Positions 37,699-47,241 of a DNA stretch of 49,263 nt are shown here, piece by piece. The stretch spans positions 1-49,263 of the forward strand of contig UREE01000006.1 in NCBI GenBank assembly GCA_900546825.1. Direction: 5' to 3'. How positions within the stretch are numbered: position 1 is the first letter of the stretch; the number at the start of each line of letters is the position of its first letter. A model generated the notes under the pieces. It was given only the letters and a program-made list of their open reading frames with translations. It was not told the DNA's origin and did no database searches. The stretch is from an uncultured Collinsella sp. GTDB lineage: Bacteria; Actinomycetota; Coriobacteriia; Coriobacteriales; Coriobacteriaceae. The translations under genes were made by a program, and so were the position numbers.

Positions 37699-37731
37699 AA
37701 AAAGGCCGCAACCCACACGGGCCACGACCTT
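37699..37731 (-). terminator. terminator of the orphan EIIC gene
   Basis: On the minus strand AAGGTCGTGGCC pairs, with four G-U wobbles, with GGTTGCGGCCTT and is followed by TTTTTG. It is about 40 bp past the EIIC stop. The rest of the 149-bp gap is the upstream region of the CDF gene. Confidence 0.55.
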
Positions 37732-37768
37732 GGAACATGACAAAGAAATCGCCCTTTGTCGCACGGGT

Positions 37769-38983
37769 TTATGCGCTTGCTTCGGCCACGCTCTTCGAGG
37801 TTTCGGGTGAATCAGCTCCGTCCCCCGTCGTCTGCCCCTTCGCCGGCACCACGCCAAAGCAGTAGCTCAGCGCCGCAGACACCGCAAATGCCACACCGCC
37901 GGCAGCACAGCACCACAGCAGGTTCGAGATGCCGCCCGTGGCAAAGCCAATGACCATGAGGACATTCGTCATGCCGATGGTATAGGCCGTAACGTGGCCC
38001 ACGGCCGCAACAAGGCCTCCGACGGCACCGCCAATGGCCATGCACGTCAGACACCTGCCATATTTAAAGCCGCAACCGTACAGCGCTGGCTCGCTTACGC
38101 CGCCAAGAACACCCGAGATTGAATAGCCCAGCATGAGCGCCTTCTCGTCCTTATCCGCAACGCGAAGCGACGCGCCAAAAGGCATGCCCCAAACGGCGAA
38201 CGTCGCCATCGTCGCGGCAATCAGGATGCACGAATCCGTTCCCACACTCATAAACTGCGCGTACGCAAGCGATAGGACAACGTTGCTGATACCCGCGATC
38301 TTAAGAAACTCCCAACCCGCGGCAAGCCCCATGAGCGTGAGCAGCGACACGATGCCACCGGAATTGCCAAGCATAAACATAAGCTGGCCCAACAGCATGC
38401 CCAGATAGCTGCCCGCCGGCGCTGTAATACACAGCGAAACCGGAACCATGACGAGCATGGTTGCAAACGGAACGAACGAAAATGCCACGGCCTTAGGGAT
38501 AACTCGATGAAAGAAACACTCCACTCGCCATAGCACGGGCACCGAGATGAGGACCGGAATAACAGTCGTCGTGTAATCGTTGACCGGCGCGGGAAGCAGA
38601 CCATACACGGAAGTCATCGATGCCCCCGCCGTCGATGCGGCATCGACGAGCTTAAGCAGATCGGGCGCAATCAATACGCCGCCCAGCATCATGCCCAGTT
38701 GTTCCGAGCAACCGAGCTGGCGGGCAGCCGCCCAACCAAGATAGATGGGCAAAAAGTAGTAACCGGCGTTATAGAGCCAACTGTAGAACAGGCGATAGAT
38801 TTCGGAATCGGCAGGCCACAGGCCCAGCATGCCTTCGCCCATAATGACGGCGACGGTGCGGAACAACGCCGCGCAGACAATAAAGGGCAGCGCCGACATC
38901 ATGCTTTTGGACAGATAGTCCACCACGGCCATGGCGTTTGATGAAACCGTCGTTGTAAACGAGGTGTTAGAAACTTGTGACAT
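37769..38983 (-). CDS. PTS EIIC domain protein (glucoside/sucrose type), orphan
   Basis: A 404-residue protein. ATG 38983 is chosen (SQVSNTSFTTTVSSNAMAVV, GGGAAAGG upstream); a longer frame runs antisense-like into accDA and is rejected. About ten membrane helices are present, with AALFRTVAVIMGEGML, FYSWLYNAGYYFLPIYLGW and the BglP/ScrA-type GVLGGVSEPALYG (about residue 310), whose Glu belongs to the sugar site. There is no EIIB cysteine domain and no EIIA, and no PTS partner gene adjoins. It either borrows subunits from elsewhere or works without phosphorylation. It sits 40 bp after the accDA stop, so it could be read through from the fatty-acid operon. Confidence 0.85.
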   Translation of the reverse strand: MSQVSNTSFTTTVSSNAMAVVDYLSKSMMSALPFIVCAALFRTVAVIMGEGMLGLWPADSEIYRLFYSWLYNAGYYFLPIYLGWAAARQLGCSEQLGMMLGGVLIAPDLLKLVDAASTAGASMTSVYGLLPAPVNDYTTTVIPVLISVPVLWRVECFFHRVIPKAVAFSFVPFATMLVMVPVSLCITAPAGSYLGMLLGQLMFMLGNSGGIVSLLTLMGLAAGWEFLKIAGISNVVLSLAYAQFMSVGTDSCILIAATMATFAVWGMPFGASLRVADKDEKALMLGYSISGVLGGVSEPALYGCGFKYGRCLTCMAIGGAVGGLVAAVGHVTAYTIGMTNVLMVIGFATGGISNLLWCCAAGGVAFAVSAALSYCFGVVPAKGQTTGDGADSPETSKSVAEASA

Positions 38984-39023
38984 GGAACGCCTTTCCCAAT
39001 GTGACATGCGGACTGCCCCTTTG

Positions 39024-40748
39024 TCACATCGTGCGGTACTGACCGATTGCGCGGTACTTTTCGTAGCGGAGGTTTGTGAGGGTCGCGTCGTCGAGCTGCC
39101 CAAGCGTATCGAAGGCATCAAATGCCGAGGACATGACGGCACCGGCGATCTCCTCATGCGACAGGCCCCTATCGTCAACAATGCCGTCGATGATGCCGAG
39201 CGCCAACAGATCGGGGGCCGTGAGCTTAAGCGCTTCGGCGGCCTCATTCGCGCGGTCGGTATCCTTCCACAGGATCGACGCACAGGCCTCGGGGCTCACG
39301 ACCGAATAGGCCGAGCTCGAGAGCATCAGGATGCGGTCGGCCACGGATAGCGCCAGCGCGCCACCAGAGCCGCCCTCGCCTGTCACCACCGAGACAATCG
39401 GCGTCTTAAGGCCGCTCATCTCCATGAGATTCTGGGCGATCGCCTCACCCTGGCCGCGCTCCTCGGCACCGATGCCGCAAAACGCGCCCGAGGTATCGAC
39501 CAGGCACAGAACCGGTCGACCAAACTTTTCGGCCTGGCGCATAAGGCGACGCGCTTTGCGGTAGCCCTCGGGATGCGCCATGCCAAAGTTGCGGCGCATA
39601 CGCTCTTTGGTCGTGGTGCCGCGCTCGATGGCGATGACCGTTACGGGGCGTCCGTCTTTCCAGCCAATGCCAGCCAACACAGCGGCGTCGTCGCCAAAGT
39701 AACGGTCGCCGTGCAGCTCAACGAATCCGTCGAGGCCCAGCGAGATCATCTCACCCGCCGTGGCGCGATCTGCCGAGCGGGTCTGCTTGACAATCTCGAG
39801 CGCGGTTTTTGGTGCCGTCGAGCGCTTAAACAAGTGTCCCAGCTTTTTGCCGCGGCGACCCGCATGCACGATCTCATGTGGCGCCCCCAGGCCGGGCGCG
39901 TGCCCTTCGTGCAGCGCCAGCAGCTCGCCTACCGTGAGCGCAATCTCGCCACGCGGAACAACGGCATCGCAAAAGCCGTGCTCCAGCAAAAACTCGGAAC
40001 GCTGGAATCCCTTGGGCAGACGCTTGTGCATGTTCTGCTCGATCACGCGCGGGCCGGCAAATGCCGTCAGGGCATCGGGCTCGGCCAGGATAATGTCGCC
40101 CTCCATGGCGAAGCTCGCGGTTACACCTCCGGTCGTGGGATCGGTGAGCACCGTGATATACAGGCCGCCCGCCTCGCTGTGGCGCCTAACCGCCGCAGAA
40201 ATCTTGGCCATCTGCATGAGCGAGGTCACGCCCTCCTGCATGCGGGCGCCGCCCGATACGGTAAAGCCAACGACCGGCAGCCCCAACTCGGCCGCGCACT
40301 CAAAGACACGACAGATCTTCTCGCCCACCACGGAGCCCATTGAGCCCATCATAAAGTTGGCATCCATAAAGAAGAGCGCGGTATCGCAGCCGCAGATTTT
40401 GCCCCTGCCGCACACAACGGCATCGCGCTCGCCCGAACGCTCGCTCACGCTCTTAAGCTTGTCGGCATAACCGGGAAACGAGAGGAAGTCCTTCGACGCC
40501 AGATTGGCATCCCATTCCTCAAAGGTACCCGCGTCGACCGTCATGCGCATGCGCGCGCGACCGCTCACGCGAAAGTGTTTGCCGCAACGAGGGCAGACCT
40601 CGAGGTTGTCGTGCAGGCGCGCCTCATCGATCACACGGCGGCACTCCGGGCATTTGACAAACACGTGGCGCGCGGGGAACTCGGCGCACGACTCGGTTAT
40701 CGGCCCCTCAAGGACATTGACCGTCTTCGCTTTTCTATTCATCAGCAT
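39024..40748 (-). CDS. accDA: acetyl-CoA carboxylase carboxyltransferase, beta-alpha fusion
   Basis: A 574-residue fusion. Residues about 25-290 are AccD, with the zinc ribbon C33, C36, C52 and C55, then MGSMGSVVGEKI and VSGGARMQEG. From about 310 AccA follows, with MISLGLDGFVELHGDRYFGDD, RRNFGMAHPEGYRKA and GEGGSGGALAL. The join is a short GRRGKKLGHLF linker. It transfers CO2 from carboxybiotin to acetyl-CoA. The gene overlaps accC by 14 bp. In many bacteria accD and accA are separate. The single polypeptide fixes 1:1 stoichiometry. Confidence 0.95.
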   Translation of the reverse strand: MLMNRKAKTVNVLEGPITESCAEFPARHVFVKCPECRRVIDEARLHDNLEVCPRCGKHFRVSGRARMRMTVDAGTFEEWDANLASKDFLSFPGYADKLKSVSERSGERDAVVCGRGKICGCDTALFFMDANFMMGSMGSVVGEKICRVFECAAELGLPVVGFTVSGGARMQEGVTSLMQMAKISAAVRRHSEAGGLYITVLTDPTTGGVTASFAMEGDIILAEPDALTAFAGPRVIEQNMHKRLPKGFQRSEFLLEHGFCDAVVPRGEIALTVGELLALHEGHAPGLGAPHEIVHAGRRGKKLGHLFKRSTAPKTALEIVKQTRSADRATAGEMISLGLDGFVELHGDRYFGDDAAVLAGIGWKDGRPVTVIAIERGTTTKERMRRNFGMAHPEGYRKARRLMRQAEKFGRPVLCLVDTSGAFCGIGAEERGQGEAIAQNLMEMSGLKTPIVSVVTGEGGSGGALALSVADRILMLSSSAYSVVSPEACASILWKDTDRANEAAEALKLTAPDLLALGIIDGIVDDRGLSHEEIAGAVMSSAFDAFDTLGQLDDATLTNLRYEKYRAIGQYRTM

Positions 40749-42078
40749 AGAGATGCCCCATCAGATCGGTGTGGTACATGCCCGACAAGAACTCGTCGTT
40801 TGCCAGCACGTCGAGCTGAAGCTCGCTATTTTCGCTCACGCCCTCAATCACGAGCTCGCCCAGGGCCGAGCGCATCTTGCGAATGGCACCGTCACGCGTG
40901 GGCGCGCACACGATGAGCTTGCCGAGCATGGAGTCGTAGTACGGCGGAACGTTCGCTCCGGTAAACATGGCCGAATCCCAGCGCACGCGCGGACCACCCG
41001 GCACACGCAACGCGGTGACCGTTCCGCATGACGGCAGAAAGTCCGGCGTTTCGGCATTGATGCGGCACTCCATGGCGTGGTTGCGCACCGGCATGTCCTC
41101 CTGCTCAAAGGGCAGAGGCTGGCCGGCTGCCACGCGCAGCTGCCACTTGACCAAGTCGGTATCGGTCACAAACTCCGTGACCGGATGCTCAACCTGCAGG
41201 CGCGTGTTCATTTCCATAAAGTAGAAATTACCGTCATCTGAGTACAAAAACTCAATGGTGCCGGCACCCTCATAGCCGACGGCACGAGCCAGGTCGCGCG
41301 CGGCCTTGTGCATGCGCGCGCGAATATCATCGCGTCCGTCGAGGCACGGCGCGGGGCTCTCCTCGATCAGCTTTTGGTTGCGGCGCTGCACCGAGCACTC
41401 GCGCTCGCCGAGCGAAAACACATGGCCCTGCTTATCGGCCATAATCTGCACCTCAACGTGATGCGCCGGCGCGACGAACTTCTCCATGTAGCACTCGCCG
41501 TCGCCAAAAACGGCCTCGCCCTCGGCACGCGCCTCGATGAACGCCTTTGCCGCATCTTCCACGCGCTCGACCTTGCGAATACCGCGGCCGCCTCCACCCG
41601 CACGCGCCTTAATAAGCACGGGGCAGCCAATGCGCTCAGCCTCGGCCGTTGCCTCCTCGGGACTTTTGAGCAAATCGCAGCCCGGCACGATGGGCACGCC
41701 CGCCGCGGCGGCCGTTCGACGCGCGGCGTCCTTGTCGCCCATGCTGTCGATCACCTTGGCCGAAGGACCGACAAACGCCAGGCCATACTTGTCGCAGTCG
41801 CGCACGAAGCTCGCCTTCTCGGAGAAAAAGCCATAGCCGGGATGAATTGCCTTTGCCCCCGACTTCACGGCACAGGTGAGCACGGCATCGTCGTTGAGGT
41901 AGCTCTCGGCAAGACGCGGGCCGCCGATGCAATACGCCTCGTCGGCAAGCTGCACGTGCAGCGCGTCCGCATCGGCCGTGGAATAAACGGCGACGGTCTT
42001 GATGCCCATATCGCGGCACGCGCGGATAACACGGACCGCGACTTCTCCGCGGTTGGCGATGAGCACTTTGTCGAACAT
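40735..42078 (-). CDS. accC: acetyl-CoA carboxylase biotin carboxylase
   Basis: A 447-residue protein starting at ATG 42078 (MFDKVLIANRGEVAVRV, behind AAGGAAG). ATP-grasp features: IKARAGGGGRGIRKV, EKFVAPAHHVEVQI, RECSVQRRNQKLIEESP and FMEMNTRLQVEHPVTE. It carboxylates the biotin of AccB. It lies 10 bp after fabZ and overlaps accDA. Confidence 0.96.
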   Translation of the reverse strand: MFDKVLIANRGEVAVRVIRACRDMGIKTVAVYSTADADALHVQLADEAYCIGGPRLAESYLNDDAVLTCAVKSGAKAIHPGYGFFSEKASFVRDCDKYGLAFVGPSAKVIDSMGDKDAARRTAAAAGVPIVPGCDLLKSPEEATAEAERIGCPVLIKARAGGGGRGIRKVERVEDAAKAFIEARAEGEAVFGDGECYMEKFVAPAHHVEVQIMADKQGHVFSLGERECSVQRRNQKLIEESPAPCLDGRDDIRARMHKAARDLARAVGYEGAGTIEFLYSDDGNFYFMEMNTRLQVEHPVTEFVTDTDLVKWQLRVAAGQPLPFEQEDMPVRNHAMECRINAETPDFLPSCGTVTALRVPGGPRVRWDSAMFTGANVPPYYDSMLGKLIVCAPTRDGAIRKMRSALGELVIEGVSENSELQLDVLANDEFLSGMYHTDLMGHLYADE

Positions 42079-42088
42079 GAAGCCTTCC

Positions 42089-42511
42089 TTAACTTTCGTG
42101 CATGAGTGCAAAAGACATATCGGCGCGGCAGCAAACCTCACCGTTGACGCTCGCGGTACCCGTCGCAAAGCGGAACGGCCCGCGCGCACGCGTGATGGTG
42201 CACACCAGATCAACCGTGTCGCCCGGGCGCACCGGACGCTTAAAGCGCACCTTATCGAGGCTCGTATAGAACGGCGTCGCGCCGCGCGCCTCCTCGTCGC
42301 CCATCAGCAGCACGCAACAGTTTTGGGCGAGCATCTCGCACTGAATCACGCCGGGGACTACCGGGTTTCCCGGAAAATGCCCCTGCAAAAAGTACTCGTC
42401 GCCCGTAATCGTGATCTTGCCGTGGGCCTCGTCGCCCACCAGCTCGGCCTCGTCGAGCAAAAGCATCGGTTCGCGATGCGGCAACAGCTTCTTGAGCTCT
42501 TCTTTGTTCAT
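42089..42511 (-). CDS. fabZ: 3-hydroxyacyl-ACP dehydratase FabZ
   Basis: A 140-residue protein. ATG 42511 (MNKEELKKLLPHREPMLL) fits the family and has AGGT upstream; ATG 42517 and GTG 42520 are alternatives. The hotdog fold has the catalytic H45 and E59 in GHFPGNPVVPGVIQCEML. It dehydrates 3-hydroxyacyl-ACP. It is placed between accB and accC, as in several Gram-positive clusters. Confidence 0.94.
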   Translation of the reverse strand: MNKEELKKLLPHREPMLLLDEAELVGDEAHGKITITGDEYFLQGHFPGNPVVPGVIQCEMLAQNCCVLLMGDEEARGATPFYTSLDKVRFKRPVRPGDTVDLVCTITRARGPFRFATGTASVNGEVCCRADMSFALMHES

Positions 42512-42520
42512 GGACATCAC

Positions 42521-42997
42521 CTATCCGATCCTCATAAGGCAACTGCCGAACTCCACGAGGTCGCCGTCGGCCACGCAGATCTCGAGTACCTCGCCGTCTG
42601 CCTCGGCCGTCACCTCGTTGAGAACCTTCATGGCCTCGATGATGCAGAGGGTCTCACCGGCCTTGACCTTGGAGCCCACGTGCACAAACGGCTCGTCGCC
42701 CGGCGCCGGGGCAGCATAGAAAACGCCGACCATGGGAGCGGTCACCTCGGTGCCCTTGGGCTCCGGTGCGGCGGCAGGTGCCTGCGCGGCGGGCTCCGGT
42801 GCGGCGGCAGGCATGGCGACAGGAGCCACCGCCGGAGCAGTCACGGCACCCGGCATAGGCATGGGCACGGCAACCGGCTGCGCGGCGCTCGCGCGCTCGA
42901 GTTCGACCGCGGTGCCATCGGGCTCCTCAACGCGTACGCGCGTGAGGCCGCGGTCCTCCATAACATCGGCTATCTCGGCAAGTCTTTTGGAATCCAT
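42521..42997 (-). CDS. accB: biotin carboxyl carrier protein
   Basis: A 158-residue protein. An N-terminal segment (KRLAEIADVMEDRGLTRV) is followed by a Pro/Ala-rich linker (about residues 40-82) and the biotinyl domain. The biotin is attached to K124 in IIEAMKVLNEV; the position after the Lys is Val where Met is most common. The substrate of the biotin ligase encoded at 48378. It begins 3 bp after the fabF stop. Confidence 0.95.
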   Translation of the reverse strand: MDSKRLAEIADVMEDRGLTRVRVEEPDGTAVELERASAAQPVAVPMPMPGAVTAPAVAPVAMPAAAPEPAAQAPAAAPEPKGTEVTAPMVGVFYAAPAPGDEPFVHVGSKVKAGETLCIIEAMKVLNEVTAEADGEVLEICVADGDLVEFGSCLMRIG

Positions 42998-43000
42998 GCT

Positions 43001-44248
43001 CTAGCTCCTCGTATATCTACGCAGCGCGATGGCGGCGTTGTGCCCGCCAAAGCCCAGGTTTGTCGAAAGCGCCCAGGTAAGGTCGGCGCGAACCGCGCGA
43101 TTGGGCGTGTAGTCAAGATCGCAGGCGGGATCGGGCGTGTGGTAGTTAATGGTCGGCGGCACCACGCCCTGCTCGAGCGCCATGGCGCAGGCCATGACCT
43201 CGATGGCACCCGTGGCACCGATCATGTGGCCGGTCATCGACTTAGTCGACGAGACGTGCGCGGCGCGTGCCGCGTCCTCGCCGAGCGCACGCTTTATGCC
43301 CGCCGTCTCGGACGAATCGTTGAGCTTGGTCGAGGTGCCGTGAGCGTTGATGTAGAGGCCCTCGGAAGGCTTAACGTCGCCCTCGGCCACCGCCAGCGAT
43401 ATCGCACGGGCAATGCCGGCAGCCTCGGGATCGGGGCTCGTGATGTGATAGGCATCATCGGTGTTGCCGTAGCCCACGACCTCGGCGTAAATGTGCGCAC
43501 CGCGCGCCTGCGCATGTTCCATGCTCTCGAGCACGAGCACGCAGGCGCCCTCGCCCATCACAAAGCCGTCGCGGTCTGCATCGAACGGACGGCAGGCCGT
43601 CGCGGGATCGGGGTTGGTGGTCAATGCGCGGCAGGACGTAAAGCCCGCAACGGCATCGGGGATAATTGCTGCTTCGGCGCCGCCCGCGAGGATCGCGTCG
43701 GCATAGCCGTGCTTGATGGCGCGGAACGCCTCACCCACCGCATGGGCAGAAGTCGCGCAGGCAGTCACGACGGGTAGGGTCGGGCCCTTTGCCTTATGGC
43801 GAATCGCGATGTTGCCCGAAGCCATGTTGGGGATCATCATCGCAATCATATAGGGTGATGCACGGCGAGGCCCTCGATCGGCAATCGTGTGGACGTTGTC
43901 GACGAGTGTCTGCATGCCGCCCACGCCTGAACCCACGTAGACGCCCAGGCGCTCGCGATCGATGGCATCTTCGACATCAAGGCCCGCATCGTGCACGGCC
44001 TCGTCCGACGCCGCCAGTGCAAACTGAACGCAGGGGTCGAGGTGCTTGGCATCGTGCTTACCAAAGTACTCGTTGCCGTCAAAGCCCTTGACCTCGGCCG
44101 CCACCTTGACAGCAAACGCATCCGTATCGAAGTGCGTAATCGGGCCGATACCGCACGCGCCGGCGCACATAGCCGCCCAAGTGGCAAGCGCCGTGTTGCC
44201 GAGCGGCGATACGGCACCGATGCCGGTGATTGCAACTCTCTGTTCCAT
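43001..44248 (-). CDS. fabF: 3-oxoacyl-ACP synthase II
   Basis: A 415-residue protein. The second of two adjoining ATGs (44248, MEQRVAITGIGAVSPLG) has the better distance to GAGGAG. The Cys-His-His set is present: C164 in VTACATSAHAV, His of YINAHGTSTKLND and His of KSMTGHMIGATGA. NLGFGGHNAA closes the protein. It elongates acyl-ACP with malonyl-ACP. It lies 39 bp after fabG. Confidence 0.96.
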   Translation of the reverse strand: MEQRVAITGIGAVSPLGNTALATWAAMCAGACGIGPITHFDTDAFAVKVAAEVKGFDGNEYFGKHDAKHLDPCVQFALAASDEAVHDAGLDVEDAIDRERLGVYVGSGVGGMQTLVDNVHTIADRGPRRASPYMIAMMIPNMASGNIAIRHKAKGPTLPVVTACATSAHAVGEAFRAIKHGYADAILAGGAEAAIIPDAVAGFTSCRALTTNPDPATACRPFDADRDGFVMGEGACVLVLESMEHAQARGAHIYAEVVGYGNTDDAYHITSPDPEAAGIARAISLAVAEGDVKPSEGLYINAHGTSTKLNDSSETAGIKRALGEDAARAAHVSSTKSMTGHMIGATGAIEVMACAMALEQGVVPPTINYHTPDPACDLDYTPNRAVRADLTWALSTNLGFGGHNAAIALRRYTRS

Positions 44249-44287
44249 CATGGTCTCCTCATCCAAGCCGTTCTTCGGCCCTGGTTT

Positions 44288-45061
44288 CTACATCGCCATT
44301 CCGCCGTCCACGCGTACAACCTCGCCCGTAATGTAGGAAGCCGCATCGCTCGCCAAAAAGCGCACCACGCCGGCCACTTCCTCGGGGCGCGCCATGCGCT
44401 TCAGGGGAATCTGCTCCTCGGTTGCCGCGCGAACCTTCTCCGAGAGATTTGACGTCATATCCGTCTCGACAAACCCCGGGGCGACCGCGTTCACTCGTAC
44501 GCCGCGGGGCGCAAGCTCGCGCGCCACCGCCTTGGTAAGCCCTATCACGCCCGCCTTGGAGGCAGCGTAGTTGGCCTGTCCGGCGTTGCCCATCAGGCCC
44601 ACGACCGAGCTCATGTTGACGACGCAACCGCCGCGCTGGCGCATAAAGGTCTTGGTGAGCGCGCGCGTCATATTGAATGTTCCCTTGAGATTGACATCGA
44701 GCACGCGATCGAAGGCGTCATCGCCCATGCGCATGAGCAGACCGTCGCGCGTTATGCCGGCGTTGTTGACGAGCGCCCAAATGGAGCCAAAGTCGTTGAA
44801 GACCGCTTCCACGCACGCGTTGACGGCAGCGGGGTCGGCCACATCGCATCGATATGCGCGCGCCGTGGCGCCAACCGCCTCACAGGCTTCGCACGTTTCG
44901 CGCGCCGCATCGACGCTACCGGCATAGACGACGGCGATATCAAAGCCGTCCTCCGCCAGACCGACAGCGCAGGCACGGCCGATACCCCGCGAGCCGCCCG
45001 TGATCAGCGCCACACGGCGCGATCCGTCGCGCCCGAGCGCGCCGTTGTTTAAATTGCCCAT
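44288..45061 (-). CDS. fabG: 3-oxoacyl-ACP reductase
   Basis: A 257-residue short-chain dehydrogenase. The cofactor loop is ITGGSRGIGRA (residues 20-30). NNAGITRDGLLMRM, MSSVVGLMGNAGQANYAASKAG (Ser, Tyr, Lys catalytic) and APGFVETDMT are present. It reduces 3-oxoacyl-ACP with NADPH. It has a good AAAGGAATG before ATG 45061. Confidence 0.96.
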   Translation of the reverse strand: MGNLNNGALGRDGSRRVALITGGSRGIGRACAVGLAEDGFDIAVVYAGSVDAARETCEACEAVGATARAYRCDVADPAAVNACVEAVFNDFGSIWALVNNAGITRDGLLMRMGDDAFDRVLDVNLKGTFNMTRALTKTFMRQRGGCVVNMSSVVGLMGNAGQANYAASKAGVIGLTKAVARELAPRGVRVNAVAPGFVETDMTSNLSEKVRAATEEQIPLKRMARPEEVAGVVRFLASDAASYITGEVVRVDGGMAM

Positions 45062-45091
45062 GTCATTCCTTTCGGGTTACAGCCCTGTGGA

Positions 45092-46018
45092 CTATGCGAG
45101 CTCGTCGGCAATAGCTGCGGCCTGCTCGGCCGTTTCGCATGAATACGCACGAACGTCGCTCAACGTACGCTTGACCAGGCCCGACAGCGTTTTGCCGGGG
45201 CCGACCTCAATAAACGTGTCGATGCCTTGATCCTGCAGAGCATGCAGCGTGTCGACCCAGCGCACGGCATGACTCACCTGGTTGGCCAGCACCTCCGATG
45301 CCGCCTGCGGGTCGGCCGGATAGGGAGCCGCCGTCATATTTGCCATGACCGGAATCAGCAAAGGGGACGGGGCGTGCCCGGCTTGGATATACGTCGCCAG
45401 CCCCTCAGTCGCCTCGGCCATATAGGGGCTATGGAATGCACCCGACACCGCGACCTTCATGGCGCGACCGCCAGCCTCTTTTACCAGGGCGTCGAGGTTC
45501 TGCAACGCATCGGGCGCTCCGGCCACAACCGTCTGCTGGGGACTGTTGTAGTTGACCGGCCAGCAGTCCTCGCCGGCCTGTTTTGCCAGGCCCTCGACTT
45601 GCACCGCATCGAGCTTGATGACGGCGCGCATGCCGCCCGGATGGCGCTCGGCAGCCGCGGCCATCAGCGCCGCGCGCTCGCACACGAGCTCAAAGCCCGC
45701 TCGCGTATCGAATACCCCCGCAAAGGTGAGCGCGGCGACCTCGCCCAGCGAGAATCCCGCACAGGCGGCAGGCACCACGCCGCGCTCACGCAGGGCGATA
45801 GCCGCTGCCAGGTCGTGAACGAACACGCACGGCTGCGTGTTCTCGGTCTGCGAGAGCTCCTCCCTGGAGGCGCTCCGGCACTGCTCGCTGGTCCCCGGGC
45901 GCACCTCGTCGGCAATGGCGAACACCTCGGCGGCCGCCGGCGATGCCTCGATCAGGTCGACGCCCATCGCGGGGTGTTGGGCACCCTGGCCGGCAAACAG
46001 AAACGCTACGCTACCCAT
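45092..46018 (-). CDS. fabD: malonyl-CoA:ACP transacylase
   Basis: A 308-residue protein. FLFAGQGAQHPAMG (Q11), the nucleophile S90 in AGFSLGEVAALTFAG, and VSGAFHSPYM with the catalytic His. It loads malonate on ACP. Its start overlaps the fabK 3' end by 13 bp, suggesting coupling. Confidence 0.96.
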   Translation of the reverse strand: MGSVAFLFAGQGAQHPAMGVDLIEASPAAAEVFAIADEVRPGTSEQCRSASREELSQTENTQPCVFVHDLAAAIALRERGVVPAACAGFSLGEVAALTFAGVFDTRAGFELVCERAALMAAAAERHPGGMRAVIKLDAVQVEGLAKQAGEDCWPVNYNSPQQTVVAGAPDALQNLDALVKEAGGRAMKVAVSGAFHSPYMAEATEGLATYIQAGHAPSPLLIPVMANMTAAPYPADPQAASEVLANQVSHAVRWVDTLHALQDQGIDTFIEVGPGKTLSGLVKRTLSDVRAYSCETAEQAAAIADELA

Positions 46019-46950
46019 GCGGACGCACCCTTCAGGACGCGCACGGCGCCATCGACCAGATCGTCAACGATTTCACGCGCGCTCTGGCGTTCGTTGACCA
46101 TTCCGGCAATCTGTCCGCACAAATACGAACCCTCTTCGTAATTACCGTCCTTTGCGGCTTTACGAAGCGCGCCCGTGCCCATGGCCCCGAGCTCCTCGGG
46201 GCTTGCGCCAGCCGCCTCGTTCTTGGCATACGCGTTGGTGAAGGGACTCTTGAGGGCGCGAACCGGATGTCCCGTCGAGCGACCGGTCGCACGCGTCGAC
46301 GTGTCGCCTGCCTTGAGCACCAACTCTTTGTACTGTTCGGATACGGTGCACTCGTTTGCGACCAGAAAGCGTGTTCCCACCTGGACTCCGGCAGCGCCGA
46401 GCATAAAGGCGGCCGCTACACCGCGGCCATCGGCGATGCCGCCAGCCGCAACCACGGGAATATCGACCGCATCGACAACCTGCGGCACCAGTGCCATCGT
46501 CGAGGTCTCGCCAATATGGCCGCCTGATTCGGTACCCTCGGCAACCACGGCAGTGGCTCCGCGACGCGCCACGAGACGCGCCAGCGCCACCGAAGCCACG
46601 ACGGGAATAACCTTGATGCCCGCATCGCCCCAGGCCTTCATGTACTTGGTGGGATTGCCGGCGCCGGTCACCACAACGGGCACCTGCTCATCAATCACCA
46701 CTTGTGCGACCTCGTCGACAAACGGGCTCATGAGCATAACGTTGACGCCAAAGGGCTTATCCGTCTTGGCGCGCAGCTCGTGAATCTGATCGCGCAGCCA
46801 GTTTGCGTCGGCATTCATGGCCGCGATAATCCCTAAGCCGCCTGCCTCGGACACGGCAGATGCCAGCGAGGCGTCGGCAATCCAGGCCATGCCACCCTGG
46901 AACACGGGTTTTTCGATGCCGAGCAGATCGCAGAGAGGAGACTTGAGCAT
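46006..46950 (-). CDS. fabK: enoyl-ACP reductase II (FMN-dependent, FabK type)
   Basis: A 314-residue TIM-barrel flavoprotein of the nitronate-monooxygenase/FabK family. VFQGGMAWIADASLASAV, VVAEGTESGGHIGE with the family His, and VAAGGIADGRGVAAAFMLGAAGVQVGT in parts. ATG 46950 is chosen; a GTG directly before it overlaps the acpP stop. Its place between acpP and fabD supports FabK rather than a nitronate enzyme. No fabI-type reductase is in the cluster. FabK enzymes are typically insensitive to triclosan. Confidence 0.92.
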   Translation of the reverse strand: MLKSPLCDLLGIEKPVFQGGMAWIADASLASAVSEAGGLGIIAAMNADANWLRDQIHELRAKTDKPFGVNVMLMSPFVDEVAQVVIDEQVPVVVTGAGNPTKYMKAWGDAGIKVIPVVASVALARLVARRGATAVVAEGTESGGHIGETSTMALVPQVVDAVDIPVVAAGGIADGRGVAAAFMLGAAGVQVGTRFLVANECTVSEQYKELVLKAGDTSTRATGRSTGHPVRALKSPFTNAYAKNEAAGASPEELGAMGTGALRKAAKDGNYEEGSYLCGQIAGMVNERQSAREIVDDLVDGAVRVLKGASAWVA

Positions 46951-46952
46951 CA

Positions 46953-47189
46953 CTACTTCTCCAATGCCGCCTCGACCGTATCGACGAACTCGCCGACCGT
47001 CTTGGGATTCTCCTCGGTATCGAGCTCAATGCCAAACTCGTCCTCGACGGCGACGAGGATTTCGACAGTGCCAAGGCTGTCGAGACCAATCTCCTCGAGC
47101 GTTGACTCGGGCCTCATCTCGACGTCGTCAAGGCCAGCCGTCTCGCGGATAACGTCGCAAACGCGCTCGAAGGTCTTCTGATCTGCCAT
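46953..47189 (-). CDS. acpP: acyl carrier protein
   Basis: A 78-residue acidic protein. The 4'-phosphopantetheine site is S38 in EEIGLDSLGTVEILVAVED. It is the carrier for the cluster's intermediates. The gene lies 52 bp after fabH and touches fabK. Confidence 0.96.
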   Translation of the reverse strand: MADQKTFERVCDVIRETAGLDDVEMRPESTLEEIGLDSLGTVEILVAVEDEFGIELDTEENPKTVGEFVDTVEAALEK

Positions 47190-47241
47190 GGTAGTTCTCC
47201 TTTGTTTGTGCCCTAGGGGCGGTTTTATTTCCTATGTGCGA

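Noticed and set aside
41999..43777. Open frame of 592 codons antisense to accC, fabZ, accB and fabF
   Set aside because: It runs across four well-defined genes on the other strand.
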